DNA of 64,000 nt from ENR-C20 sp942493145 (GTDB taxonomy: Bacteria; Bacillota; Clostridia; Acetivibrionales; DTU013): the NCBI GenBank assembly GCA_942493145.1, contig OW818679.1:1612001-1676000 (forward strand), in the 5' to 3' direction. The translations under genes and the position numbers were made by a program. Of the stretch, positions 1 to 8,710 are shown in pieces; positions within the stretch are counted from its first letter, which is position 1, and each line of letters starts with the position of its first letter. The notes under the pieces were generated by a model. The model was not told where the DNA came from. It saw only the letters and a list, made by a program, of their open reading frames with translations, and searched no databases.

Positions 1-225
1 CCACGATTGGATGACTCCAATAATCAGAAACTGGTTCCCATAGAAGGTTTTACACCAAATCTGGTGAATTTGCCCGAAACATGTGCGTTTTTGCCCAGAT
101 GTCCGTATCGTACAGATCGTTGTGAAAAGGAACCATGGCCGAAATTAACTAAGATTCATGATCAGCATGAAGCAGCCTGTTTTGTGGATATGGAGGGTAA
201 AATCAATGGAATCGAGTCAAGATAA
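1..225 (+). CDS. Peptide ABC transporter ATPase, C-terminal end (partial)
   Basis: Only the last ~74 codons are present; the gene enters from before base 1. The tail has the cysteine pattern CAFLPRCPYRTDRC followed by a later AACF, which is the oligopeptide/dipeptide transporter C-terminal region (oligo_HPY family) found after the nucleotide-binding domain in DppD/OppD. The next gene is a DppF/OppF-type ATPase that overlaps its end by 20 bp, as expected for a dpp/opp operon in the order permeases, D, F. It would energise import of peptides or related solutes from the cytoplasmic face of the membrane. D subunit rather than F is inferred from gene order, because the ATPase domain itself is not in view. 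Confidence 0.85.
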   Translation, partial: PRLDDSNNQKLVPIEGFTPNLVNLPETCAFLPRCPYRTDRCEKEPWPKLTKIHDQHEAACFVDMEGKINGIESR

Positions 226-1204
226 TATCTTACTGGATGTAAAGCATCTTAAGTTGTATTTTCCAGTCGTACGTGGACTGATGCGTAAAAAAGTAGCGGA
301 AGTAAAGGCAGTGGATGATGTCAGTTTTAATGTTCGTGTTGGAGAGACCCTGGGACTGGTTGGTGAGAGTGGCTGTGGTAAAACATCAGTAGGGAAAGGC
401 ATTTTAAGACTTTTTGAACCTACGTCCGGCGAGGTGTTTTTTGAAAATGAAAATATTTTGAAGCTCCCGCCAAATAAAATGAGGTTATTACGACGAAAGA
501 TGTCGATTATCTTTCAAGACCCTTATAGTTCGCTTGATCCACGAAAAACCGCAGGGAGTATTGTCGGTGAACCGTTATTAATACATGGAATGGTTAAGAA
601 CAAGTCAGAGTATAACGAAAGAATTGAAAGTTTATTCCGTCGGGTTGGTTTAGATCCCAGCATGGCAGGGCGGTTTCCCCATGAATTCAGTGGAGGACAG
701 AGACAACGCATTGGAATTGCTCGGGCTTTGGCATGTGAACCATCGTTAATCATCTGTGATGAAGCCATATCCGCACTGGATGTGTCCATTCAGGCGCAAA
801 TCATTAATTTACTACAAGAGATGCAGGAACAAGTGGAAGGGTTGACATATATTTTTATTGCCCATGATTTATCAGTTGTCAAGCATATAAGCGATCGAGT
901 GGCAGTAATGTACCTGGGACACATAGTAGAGATAACGGATTCAGCATCACTTTACAGCAATCCGCTTCATCCCTATACTAAAGCATTGTTAGCAGCTGTG
1001 CCTATCGCGGATCCATTCATTGAGGAGAAGCGGGAACGTTTTCTGCTCTCAGGGGAGGTTCCCAGTCCTCTAAACCCGCCCACCGGATGTCCCTTTCACC
1101 CACGCTGTTCTGAAGCTTTACCGGAATGCAGTAAAATTGCCCCTCAACTTAAAAGTCTCGGTAATGGCCATGAGGTTTCTTGTATCCGTGTTAATGGTAT
1201 ATGA
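206..1204 (+). CDS. Oligopeptide/dipeptide ABC transporter ATP-binding protein (DppF/OppF-like)
   Basis: 332-residue ABC ATPase. Walker A GESGCGKTS lies at about residues 53-61, the signature FSGGQRQR near 161, and Walker B with D-loop as ICDEAISALD near 183-192 (the family usually has DEPVSALD). The C-terminus carries the oligopeptide-transporter cysteine motif CPFHPRC. I chose ATG 206 over the in-frame ATG 158 because GGAGGG at 192-197 is correctly spaced and the residues before 206 are not family-like. It overlaps the preceding ATPase by 20 bp, so the two are translated together. The paired ATPases would drive a peptide-type importer; a possible binding protein for it is at 9018. Substrate cannot be read from the sequence. 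Confidence 0.93.
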   Translation: MESSQDNILLDVKHLKLYFPVVRGLMRKKVAEVKAVDDVSFNVRVGETLGLVGESGCGKTSVGKGILRLFEPTSGEVFFENENILKLPPNKMRLLRRKMSIIFQDPYSSLDPRKTAGSIVGEPLLIHGMVKNKSEYNERIESLFRRVGLDPSMAGRFPHEFSGGQRQRIGIARALACEPSLIICDEAISALDVSIQAQIINLLQEMQEQVEGLTYIFIAHDLSVVKHISDRVAVMYLGHIVEITDSASLYSNPLHPYTKALLAAVPIADPFIEEKRERFLLSGEVPSPLNPPTGCPFHPRCSEALPECSKIAPQLKSLGNGHEVSCIRVNGI

Positions 1205-1298
1205 GCCCGGAGACGTTACGACCGGTTGATTGTTACAGGTGATAGCGGGCTGGATGATCGGGGCTGCCGGAAACAAATGAAGCACGGAGGATGGAAAG

Positions 1299-2180
1299 AT
1301 GAAAATTGCGTTTATTGGAATGGGAGAAGCCGGAACTGTATTTTCCACAGGGCTTGCCGTCGGGGGAGCCGAGGTGGCCGGCTATGACCTGCTTATGGAA
1401 AAACCAGAGGAAATGTGGCGTTTCGACGCTGTGAAAAATGCCGGAGTGAAGCTCACGGCAAACGCGGGAGAGGCCGCTGAAGGAGCCGCAATCGTCATTG
1501 CGGCGACGCAGGAGCACCTTACAGTCCAGACGGCGGAATCTGTTAAAGAGCACCTTAAACCTGGACAGATCTACCTTGAGCTCAACTCATCAGATCCCAT
1601 CGTCAAAGGCAAGATCCGCGACTTGCTGGCCGGCATCGACGTTGTTGACGGAGCGATCATGCACGCTTCTGTTGCCGCGAAAAAGCACAGGACGTCCGTT
1701 TACGTTTCCGGAGCACGCGGGCAGGAGGTCGCTGATAAGCTCAACAAGTACGGCATGAACGTCACCTTTGTAGACAAGACCTTCGGTGCCGCCTCCGGCA
1801 TTAAAATCATCCGCGGCATCATCATGAAGGGAATCGAGGCTCTGGCCATGGAAAGCGTCCATGCGGCAAGCTGTCTCGGCATACAGGACAGCTTCCTTGC
1901 AGAGATCTACAAGACCTTCCGCGAAACGAACTTTGAAAACAAGCTGTATGAGATGATTACCACCAACCCAAATCATGCCTACCGGCACGGCGAAGAGACC
2001 ATAAGCTCCCTGAAGCTTCTCGACGAGCTGGGCATCGACACCACTATGAGCAGGGCTATCGCCGCGAAATATTTCTATAATGCAAGCCTCGGCCTTGACA
2101 AGAAGTTCAACGGCGTAACGCCCAAGACTATTGAGGAGGTACTCGATGCCCTCCCGAAGCCCAAACATGACATAAATTGA
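1299..2180 (+). CDS. NAD(P)-binding 3-hydroxyacid dehydrogenase-like protein (DUF1932 type)
   Basis: 293 residues. The N-terminus has a Rossmann dinucleotide loop (FIGMGEAG, residues 6-12), followed by the 6-phosphogluconate/3-hydroxyisobutyrate dehydrogenase fold. The C-terminal half, with ASGIKIIRG around residue 165-173 and a long helical region after it, matches the DUF1932 C-terminal domain. The lysine in that motif is where the family keeps its catalytic lysine. Expected reaction: NAD(P)-dependent oxidation of a beta-hydroxyacid or the reverse reduction. A good ribosome site (GGAGG) precedes ATG 1299. It opens a run of same-strand catabolic genes after a 94-bp gap from the peptide transporter. 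GC and codon use are clearly higher than in the next two genes. Substrate unknown. Confidence 0.82.
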   Translation: MKIAFIGMGEAGTVFSTGLAVGGAEVAGYDLLMEKPEEMWRFDAVKNAGVKLTANAGEAAEGAAIVIAATQEHLTVQTAESVKEHLKPGQIYLELNSSDPIVKGKIRDLLAGIDVVDGAIMHASVAAKKHRTSVYVSGARGQEVADKLNKYGMNVTFVDKTFGAASGIKIIRGIIMKGIEALAMESVHAASCLGIQDSFLAEIYKTFRETNFENKLYEMITTNPNHAYRHGEETISSLKLLDELGIDTTMSRAIAAKYFYNASLGLDKKFNGVTPKTIEEVLDALPKPKHDIN

Positions 2181-2238
2181 CAAAATAGTCATAATAATTA
2201 ATCGCGACAGTAGTATATTGTGCAGGAGGAGATATTCA

Positions 2239-3033
2239 ATGTTCATTTTTGACAGCCATATTCATGCCAGCAAAGATTGGTTTGAGCCGATAGAAACACT
2301 TATCTACCAAATGAAAACAAATGATGTTCAAAAAGCACTTTTAATACCTTATGCCGGAAATTTTGATAATAGCTATATGATGGATTGTATGAAGAAATAT
2401 CCTGACAGTTTCAAAGTAGCTGTCCAGGTTGATAATAATGATCCAAATGCGCTTAATCAATTAGAAAAATTGGCGAAAGAAGGGGCTGTTGGTGTCAGAC
2501 TAAGACCTTATGAACCTTTTCCCGGAGCAGATCCTTATGCTCTTTGGCGTAAAGCTGAAGAAATTGGATTAGCTGTCAGTTGCCATGGTTCGGTGGAAAT
2601 GTTTGCTGAGCCTGGTTTTAGCGAGATGGTAAAAAGTGTACCCAATCTCAAAATAGTACTTGAACATTTGGGGGGGGCCGCTAAAACAATAGCTTTTCCT
2701 AAACCACAAGTACAGTTGTTAGACAAAGTTTTAGCGCTGGCTAAATATCAAAATGTATATATCAAAATTCCGGGCTTCGGAGAATTAATGCCAAGACCAT
2801 TTCCATTCCGAGTTCCAGCTTTTGATGGGGCTCCGAAGATTTTAAAGATGGTATACGACACTTTTGGTTCGCACCATATGATGTGGGGAAGTGATTTCCC
2901 GCCTTGTGCCGGTCGAGAGGGTTATGCCAATGTTCTGCGATTCCCCATGGAATGTGTACCCTATTTCACACAGGAAGATAAGGAGTGGATTTTTGGCAAA
3001 ACTGCCAGTTCAGTTTGGGGTGTAGATGAATAA
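2239..3033 (+). CDS. Amidohydrolase family protein (Amidohydro_2 type)
   Basis: 264 residues. It begins MFIFDSHIHAS, giving the metal-binding His7-x-His9 pair of the TIM-barrel amidohydrolases, with further candidate ligands in a CHGS motif, in LEHLGG, and Asp219 in MWGSDFP. This is the PF04909-type family, which includes metal-dependent hydrolases, lactonases and decarboxylases of ring-cleavage pathways (for example ACMSD and 2-pyrone-4,6-dicarboxylate hydrolase). ATG 2239 is chosen over 2218 because AGGAGG sits at 2223-2228. The gene is noticeably more AT-rich than its neighbours at 1299 and 3791, which suggests a mosaic origin. The reaction is probably C-N, C-O or C-C hydrolysis or decarboxylation of the cluster's substrate, but cannot be fixed from sequence. 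Confidence 0.85.
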   Translation: MFIFDSHIHASKDWFEPIETLIYQMKTNDVQKALLIPYAGNFDNSYMMDCMKKYPDSFKVAVQVDNNDPNALNQLEKLAKEGAVGVRLRPYEPFPGADPYALWRKAEEIGLAVSCHGSVEMFAEPGFSEMVKSVPNLKIVLEHLGGAAKTIAFPKPQVQLLDKVLALAKYQNVYIKIPGFGELMPRPFPFRVPAFDGAPKILKMVYDTFGSHHMMWGSDFPPCAGREGYANVLRFPMECVPYFTQEDKEWIFGKTASSVWGVDE

Positions 3034-3076
3034 CTCGTGTGGCAGATTATAACAAATGGTTAAGGAGTGAAAAGAG

Positions 3077-3763
3077 ATGCTGAGTAGTGACTTCACGGAC
3101 AGAATTAGATTAATCGCTGAAGAAAAACAATATGGACGGGAAGAATCCCATATTCATAGTGTGCTTCGCTCTTCAATAGATATATACACTTCTCTTGTCA
3201 AAGATAACTTGATTGAAGATAATAACAGAGATTTGGAACTTTTAACTGCAGCCTGTTATTTGCATGATGTTGGGGTAAATGTTTCAGATGGAGAACTTGG
3301 AGTAAAATTACTCATTGACGATGATCATAATGTAAAAAGTTTCAAATGGTGTCAGAAAAGATTAGATATGGATGATTGTAATGGGATGCTTACTGATTCC
3401 GAAAAGGCCATAGTTGAATACTGCCTGCTTTGGCATAAAGGGAATGCCTGGGAATTAAGACAAGAGTTGAAAATAGATTGGAACTCTTTGCTTAAAGCCA
3501 GGCTACTAGGTGGAATTTTAAGAGCAGGGGATTCACTTGCTTCATCATTCGGCAAGAAGAAACCAGCTATATCTGATCCTTCTATCTCAATTATAGTTTC
3601 AGATAATATACTATATATTCAAATATTACCCGGGAATACTGGAGAAATAATAGATTCGGATTTAGATAAAGCGAATAAAAGAAAAGACTTATTGGCAGTT
3701 GTTATGGGAGCTATGGCTTATCAGAAGATTAACGATGTTTGTATAAGATTAGCCAAATCTTAA
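3077..3763 (+). CDS. HD-domain protein
   Basis: 228 residues with an HD-type metal phosphohydrolase signature: an early His in a helix near residue 25, the HD pair at His63-Asp64 within YLHDVGV, and a later helix EYCLLWHKG plus RAGDSL. The layout resembles the stand-alone HD domain found after Ppx/GppA phosphatases. Family members hydrolyse phosphoester or (p)ppGpp-like substrates; here the substrate is unknown. ATG 3077 follows an AAGGAG site. It lies 43 bp after the amidohydrolase and shares its AT-rich composition, so these two genes probably travelled together. A role in the surrounding catabolism is not obvious; a regulatory or housekeeping phosphohydrolase is possible. Confidence 0.7.
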   Translation: MLSSDFTDRIRLIAEEKQYGREESHIHSVLRSSIDIYTSLVKDNLIEDNNRDLELLTAACYLHDVGVNVSDGELGVKLLIDDDHNVKSFKWCQKRLDMDDCNGMLTDSEKAIVEYCLLWHKGNAWELRQELKIDWNSLLKARLLGGILRAGDSLASSFGKKKPAISDPSISIIVSDNILYIQILPGNTGEIIDSDLDKANKRKDLLAVVMGAMAYQKINDVCIRLAKS

Positions 3764-3790
3764 GATAGCGAATTAAATTAGGGGGTTATT

Positions 3791-4942
3791 ATGGATTCAA
3801 TGGGAATTACCAAAGGTGCCTCAATGGCGATCGCCGACCTTTTGGACAATTGTTGTCAGGTTAAGGCGGGTCAGGAAGTTGTTATAGCTTCCCACTTCGA
3901 CGGACTGCAGGGCGGAGACAATTTGGTGGACACACAGTCTGTGGCGTGGATCCAGGCGGCGATACAGGCCCGTGGAGCCAACCCCACGGTGATCTGGTTC
4001 GACGAGCCTGCTAAGATTCACAAATGGCGCGTTCCACCTGTGTTTTTGGCTGCCGAGAGGGCGTGCGACGTCTTCATCAGCAATTCTTTTGATCTGACCA
4101 TCGAGGAGCTTAAAATTATCCAGGAGACCGCCACCGAATACGGCGTTACTCTCTGCAGAAATTACGCGACCACTGTCGGACTGCTGAACAGCCCATGGGT
4201 CCAGACGCCCTATGAACTGGTTACGGAGATCCGCTACGAGGCTGCCAAGGCTTTCGCTTCAGGTGGAATGCCCTATCTTATTGAAGATGATAACGGCACC
4301 CATATAGAAGGTACGATCCTGCCGCCCAGCCATCCCAGATTCCCCACCTACACCCGGTATCGCGCCGACGGGGCTGGATATCGTCCTTTCCCCGAGTGGG
4401 TCTTCCCACCTATCAACGTTGGTAATACCAACGGTGTTGTCGTATTTGACCGGATGCTCAGCTGGTGGAGCCGCTATATCGGCATCCCCCCGGTGTTCAA
4501 GGATCCCATCGTCCTGACGATCAAGGATGGCAAGATCACGAAGATCGAAGGCAAGTATGAGGCTGATGCCCTAAAACGGTTTATAAAAGAGATGGAGTCT
4601 GTCCTCGGACAGGATGCCTATAACATGGGGGAAATCCATTGCGGAGTACATCCCTGCGCAATAGTAGCCCCGCAGCAGTGCAGCCATCCGCTCGTTCAAC
4701 GAGTTGTCGATCATTCGGAGTCCTGCTGCATACACATACATATCGGTGCTCCATGGCCAAGGAAAGAGTATCCCTATTGGGTTCATATCACAGGTGACCT
4801 GCGTAATGCTACATGGAAGGTAGGAGATACGCTCGTCCACGACCGTGGTCACATGACAGCCCTTGACAGCCCCAGGATAAAGGAAATCGGCGCGAAGTAT
4901 CCAGACAGGCCGGGACTTGGCTTCTGGCCAAGAAGCTTCTGA
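3791..4942 (+). CDS. M29 aminopeptidase / 2,5-dihydroxypyridine dioxygenase (NicX)-like metalloenzyme
   Basis: 383 residues resembling the aminopeptidase T (M29) superfamily. Members bind metals through Glu/His residues, and the family also contains NicX, the 2,5-dihydroxypyridine 5,6-dioxygenase of nicotinate catabolism. Visible motifs: GEIHCGVHP with Glu281 and His283, HIHIGAPWP near residue 313-321, and a C-terminal VHDRGHMTALD. The ribosome site GGGGG lies 7-8 bp before ATG 3791. It starts the GC-richer part of the cluster and is followed by the small gene at 4997 and IorA/IorB. In an anaerobe an oxygen-dependent role is unlikely, so a hydrolytic reaction on a peptide-like or heterocyclic compound is my inference. 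Family membership is fairly secure; substrate is unknown. Confidence 0.7.
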   Translation: MDSMGITKGASMAIADLLDNCCQVKAGQEVVIASHFDGLQGGDNLVDTQSVAWIQAAIQARGANPTVIWFDEPAKIHKWRVPPVFLAAERACDVFISNSFDLTIEELKIIQETATEYGVTLCRNYATTVGLLNSPWVQTPYELVTEIRYEAAKAFASGGMPYLIEDDNGTHIEGTILPPSHPRFPTYTRYRADGAGYRPFPEWVFPPINVGNTNGVVVFDRMLSWWSRYIGIPPVFKDPIVLTIKDGKITKIEGKYEADALKRFIKEMESVLGQDAYNMGEIHCGVHPCAIVAPQQCSHPLVQRVVDHSESCCIHIHIGAPWPRKEYPYWVHITGDLRNATWKVGDTLVHDRGHMTALDSPRIKEIGAKYPDRPGLGFWPRSF

Positions 4943-4996
4943 TATGCCCTTAACATGCAGAGGCTTATTGCAGAAAAACTTTAGGAGGAATATGTT

Positions 4997-5179
4997 ATGC
5001 AATTTGAAATGAATGATGATCTGGCCGGGAGATTTCAGTTGGCTCTTGAGAAGTCGGGCGAAGATGAAAAAAAGGTGCTTGAACGCCTTCTGAAAACATA
5101 TGTATATGAAGTTTTCTCGAGAAATATTGAAACTTATTTTGCTCTCGAAACTTTTATGAAACTTCCGAACAAGCAATAA
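4997..5179 (+). CDS. Small ribbon-helix-helix-like protein
   Basis: 60 residues starting MQFEMNDDLAGRFQLALEKS after a strong ribosome site (TTAGGAGGAA). One short beta segment (QFEMND) followed by two helices is the pattern of ribbon-helix-helix DNA-binding proteins and of some antitoxins. It sits between the M29-like gene (55 bp upstream) and iorA (52 bp downstream) on the same strand, so it is probably part of the operon. No toxin gene is adjacent, so a cluster-specific regulator or an accessory subunit is more likely than an antitoxin. Prediction of the fold is by eye only. Confidence 0.6.
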   Translation: MQFEMNDDLAGRFQLALEKSGEDEKKVLERLLKTYVYEVFSRNIETYFALETFMKLPNKQ

Positions 5180-5231
5180 CTCCTGATTGGGTACTTTCCA
5201 AAAATATGGAATGTTAGGACGATGAATATAC

Positions 5232-7010
5232 ATGAAGCAATTAATGACTGGCAATGAAGCAGTGGCGCGGGGAGTATGGGAAGCGGGTGCAGGTTATTCT
5301 GCGGCTTATCCCGGAACTCCGGGCACTGAGATACTTGAAACCTTAGCGTCCTTCGACAAAAATGATATCATAGCTGAATGGGCTCCCAACGAGAAGGTGG
5401 CACTGGAGAGCGTATTGGGCGCCTCCATGGCTGGATTGCGAAGCTTTGCAGCCATGAAGAATGTGGGGGTGAATGCCTCTGCTGACCCTTGGATGTGCTT
5501 TTCGTACACCGGCTGCAACGCCGGCATGGTTGTCGCCGTAGCAGACGAGCCAGGTCAGCAGTCCAGCGGGCAGACCGCCCAGGACAACCGTACCTTCTTC
5601 AAGCATGCCAGATACCCCTTCTTCGAACCGTCTGACAGCCAGGAAGCGAAGGATATGGTAAAAGAAGCTTTCCGCATCAGTGAAATGGCGGACACAGCGG
5701 TTGTCATACGTCTCACCACACGCGTCTGCCATGCCAAGACCATCGTGGAGCTGGAGGACCGCATGGAAGTTGAGCTGCGGGAGTATGTGAAGGACTCCTG
5801 CAAGTATGTTCCCGTTCCGGCCAACTCCCCGAAGCTGCTCCGCCACACTTTTGATAAGATCGAGGGCCTTAAGGAGTATTCCGGGACCACCCCTTTCAAC
5901 CGTGAGGAGATGCATGATACAAAAATCGGCATTATTTGCTCAGGCTGTAGTTACTACTTTGCTAAGGAAGTATTTGGTGACAACGCCTCCTATTTCAAGG
6001 TGGGCTTCACCAATCCGCTGCCTATGGAAAAGATCAGCGCCTTTGCTACCAAGGTAGATAAGGTTTACGTCATAGAAGAGACTGACCCTGTTATCGAGAA
6101 CGAGGTCCGGTTGGCTGGCATCAAGTGCCACGGCAAGGATCTCCTGCCGAATCACGGCGAGATGTTGCCCGAACTGCTGAGGGAGAAGCTGCTGGGTCAA
6201 AAGCCTGTTGCAGCAGAAATCGACCGCAGCAAGATTCTGCCACGACCACCTACGTTTTGCGCGGGCTGTCCTCACAGAGGCCTGTTTTATGCACTGACCA
6301 GGTTCAAGGACGTAATGGTCTCCTCCGATATCGGCTGTTATTCCCTCAGCCTGGGCGAGCCATTCTATATCGGTGACGCCGGCATCTGCATGGGTTCCAG
6401 CTTCAGCCTTGGCCATGGCTTCCAAAAGGCCATGAAAAAGAAGGGCGGCACTACCCGGGTCATCTCCGTGCTGGGCGATTCCACCTTCCTTCATACGGGC
6501 ATCCAGTCTTTAATCGATGTTTCTTATAACAACAGCAACACTGTAAACATCATTCTGGACAACCGTATTACTGCTATGACCGGCCATCAGGAAAACCCGT
6601 GTACCGGTTTCACAGCCCAGGGCGATTCCACTGTGGAAGTTGATATTCCCGCACTCTGCCGTGCCATCGGCATACAGGATGTGGTAACGGTCAACCCCAA
6701 CAACATCGCCGAGGTAACCGTAGCAGTGAAGGAGGCGCTGGAAAGGAACGAATCATCTGTCATTATCACTCGATGGCCTTGTGCACTGAAGAAATTCACC
6801 GCCCAGGACAAGGTTGAATTTCCTGGGATGTTCAAGGATAAATATAGTGTGGATACCGCCAGGTGCATCGGATGCAAGGCATGCCTGAAAGTGGGCTGCC
6901 CGGCTATCACCTTCGGATCTGCAGCAAAGAAGGCTCAAATCGGAAATGACTGTGTGGGGTGTTCCGTTTGTTCCCAGGTCTGTCCGAAAAATGCCATAGT
7001 AAAGGAGTGA
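5232..7010 (+). CDS. iorA: Indolepyruvate:ferredoxin oxidoreductase, alpha subunit
   Basis: 592 residues, normal length for IorA. Order of domains: pyruvate-ferredoxin-oxidoreductase N-terminal domain with PGTPGTEIL near residues 18-27, a middle transketolase C-like domain, the thiamine-diphosphate domain with CAGCPHRG and GDSTF near residue 415 and the following Asn/Thr ligands, and two C-terminal [4Fe-4S] motifs (CIGCKACLKVGCP and CVGCSVCSQVCP). It oxidatively decarboxylates 2-oxoacids, classically aryl pyruvates from aromatic amino acids, to acyl-CoA while reducing ferredoxin. It pairs with the beta subunit that directly follows (TGATG overlap or 5-bp gap). The oxygen-sensitive chemistry supports an anaerobic host. 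The actual 2-oxoacid in this cluster is unknown. Confidence 0.93.
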   Translation: MKQLMTGNEAVARGVWEAGAGYSAAYPGTPGTEILETLASFDKNDIIAEWAPNEKVALESVLGASMAGLRSFAAMKNVGVNASADPWMCFSYTGCNAGMVVAVADEPGQQSSGQTAQDNRTFFKHARYPFFEPSDSQEAKDMVKEAFRISEMADTAVVIRLTTRVCHAKTIVELEDRMEVELREYVKDSCKYVPVPANSPKLLRHTFDKIEGLKEYSGTTPFNREEMHDTKIGIICSGCSYYFAKEVFGDNASYFKVGFTNPLPMEKISAFATKVDKVYVIEETDPVIENEVRLAGIKCHGKDLLPNHGEMLPELLREKLLGQKPVAAEIDRSKILPRPPTFCAGCPHRGLFYALTRFKDVMVSSDIGCYSLSLGEPFYIGDAGICMGSSFSLGHGFQKAMKKKGGTTRVISVLGDSTFLHTGIQSLIDVSYNNSNTVNIILDNRITAMTGHQENPCTGFTAQGDSTVEVDIPALCRAIGIQDVVTVNPNNIAEVTVAVKEALERNESSVIITRWPCALKKFTAQDKVEFPGMFKDKYSVDTARCIGCKACLKVGCPAITFGSAAKKAQIGNDCVGCSVCSQVCPKNAIVKE

Positions 7011-7015
7011 TGAAG

Positions 7016-7594
7016 ATGACGAAAAGCATTCTTTTGGTGGGCGTCGGCGGACAGGGCACTATAACTGCAAGCAAGCTTTTTACCTTGGGCCTGATGGAAT
7101 CCGGATATGATGTGAAAATGAACGAAATCCACGGAATGAGCCAGCGCGGCGGTTCTGTATCCTCAGATGTACGGTACAATGAGGAAGGAAAGGTGAACTC
7201 TCCGGTCATCGGAAAAGGTGAAGCGGACATACTCGTCTCATTTGAAGAGATGGAAGCCATACGTTGGGCGGACTATGTGAAGCCGGGGGGAGCTATTATT
7301 GTCAACAAGGAACGAATAGCAGGACTTCCCGTCTTTACAGGCCGCATGAACTATCCCGAAGATATTCTCGATGAGCTTAAAAAGGTATCAAAAACCTTAA
7401 TCGTGGTGGATGGTCCTGCCGAAGCTGCAAAGATCGGCAACAGCAAGGTGACCAACGTTATCCTGCTGGGTGCGATTATCAGGTACATGCATCTTGAGAA
7501 CATCGACTGGGAAAAGATTATTCGGGAGAATGTGAAGCCCGCGTTCATTGATATGAACCTGAAGGCCCTTGAACTTGGCAGGTCTCTGATTTGA
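7016..7594 (+). CDS. iorB: Indolepyruvate oxidoreductase, beta subunit
   Basis: 192 residues of the gamma-type pyruvate ferredoxin oxidoreductase domain (POR): GVGGQGTITASKL near the start, GMSQRGG and SDVRYN in the middle. It is the partner of IorA and carries the CoA/2-oxoacid-binding domain. Two starts are possible: ATG 7010 overlaps the iorA stop by one base but lies only 2 nt from GGAG (7004-7007), whereas ATG 7016 is 8 nt away and is preferred. Translational coupling to iorA is likely either way. The stop is followed by a 96-bp gap before the MBL-fold gene. Confidence 0.92.
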   Translation: MTKSILLVGVGGQGTITASKLFTLGLMESGYDVKMNEIHGMSQRGGSVSSDVRYNEEGKVNSPVIGKGEADILVSFEEMEAIRWADYVKPGGAIIVNKERIAGLPVFTGRMNYPEDILDELKKVSKTLIVVDGPAEAAKIGNSKVTNVILLGAIIRYMHLENIDWEKIIRENVKPAFIDMNLKALELGRSLI

Positions 7595-7690
7595 TAACGA
7601 ATAAAGAAGGCTTGCTTTTGGTCTTGAATCCTGGATTAACCTCAACAAAAGTAACGTCGTATGCTGCGCTGCGAAAAACGGAGGATTATT

Positions 7691-8710
7691 ATGGATAACA
7701 CACATACGTACCAGCTTGAGCTTCTTCCCACATTGATGAAATCAAAGCGTCTGCACTGGGCGCGCTGGATAAACGAGAAGAGCTGGTTCTGGCTCAGGAA
7801 TCTGATGGAGACAGACTCCTCCCGTAAAGTATATGACAAGAATCCTTATGCTGAGGTCTACAAATTCAGAGATAATATGTACTGCATATATTCTGAAAAC
7901 TGTGACGGGTTGGGCGATATTTGGCAATACCTTATCATTGGCCCTGAAAAGGCCTTGCTCATTGATACAGGCTTCGGCCTCGGTGACCTCAAAGGATTGT
8001 GTGATGAGCTGACAGGCGGCATGGAGCTTATTGTCGTAAATACTCACGACCACTTTGATCACGCTTACGGCAACTGCCGGTTTAACAGAGTTTACTGTCA
8101 TGAATACTGCGTTCCTTATCTGACGAACCAACACAAACACATGTGGGATTACCTGTTCGATCCTCTGGGGAAGAACATATGGCTGGATTTTGAACGCAGT
8201 GCACTTCCTGAATTCAAAAAATATGAGATAACAGGCGTACCGGACGGTCATATATTCAACCTGGGAGATAATTATGAGGTGGAGCTTATATACACCGGCG
8301 GACATGCTGCCGGACATGCGATGCTAATTGATAAAAAGTCACGCATCCTATACAGCGGCGACGGCATATGCAGCAGCATAAATATCTTGGGCGGCGTTGA
8401 CAGCTATAAAGGCGGCCCGTACGGTGAGACAACCCTGCTCGGCGCCTACCGTGAACGGCTTGCCGGAATCGTGGAGAGAATGGATGAATATGACTCTGTT
8501 TTCCCGGCCCATTATATGATCGATTTGAAGCCAGATGTCATGAATCGGCTGCTGACAACAGTGGATGCAGTTTTGTCCAATCCGACTGCCTGCGACTTCA
8601 AGGAGGTTACCTGGGGCAATAGCCGTGATATTCCCAACATCACCTGTTATAAAAGAATAGAAGACTTAGGCGTCGTGTCCTATCGTTATAAGGGTGTGAC
8701 TGCAGACTGA
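7691..8710 (+). CDS. MBL-fold metallo-hydrolase
   Basis: 339 residues. The metallo-beta-lactamase motif HxHxDH is present as HDHFDH with His119, His121, Asp123 and His124, followed by GGHAAGHAMLID (third metal His), YSGDG (bridging Asp) and a late FPAHY (last His). The family hydrolyses thioesters, lactones or phosphoesters using a two-metal centre; this one cannot be placed in a specific subfamily by eye. ATG 7691 is chosen over the upstream in-frame ATG because GGAGG lies just before it. It closes the 1.3-8.7 kb operon-like run. A thioesterase or lactonase step in that pathway is an inference. Confidence 0.85.
   Translation: MDNTHTYQLELLPTLMKSKRLHWARWINEKSWFWLRNLMETDSSRKVYDKNPYAEVYKFRDNMYCIYSENCDGLGDIWQYLIIGPEKALLIDTGFGLGDLKGLCDELTGGMELIVVNTHDHFDHAYGNCRFNRVYCHEYCVPYLTNQHKHMWDYLFDPLGKNIWLDFERSALPEFKKYEITGVPDGHIFNLGDNYEVELIYTGGHAAGHAMLIDKKSRILYSGDGICSSINILGGVDSYKGGPYGETTLLGAYRERLAGIVERMDEYDSVFPAHYMIDLKPDVMNRLLTTVDAVLSNPTACDFKEVTWGNSRDIPNITCYKRIEDLGVVSYRYKGVTAD

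Noticed and set aside
1590..2246. 218-codon minus-strand frame
   Set aside because: Antisense to the DUF1932 dehydrogenase; codon pattern follows the plus-strand gene.
3791..4942. True oxygen-dependent 2,5-dihydroxypyridine dioxygenase
   Set aside because: The superfamily fits, but the surrounding ferredoxin-linked enzymes and other anaerobic genes make an oxygenase role unlikely.
5343..6494. Two minus-strand frames of 184-190 codons
   Set aside because: Antisense to iorA, whose motifs are unmistakable.
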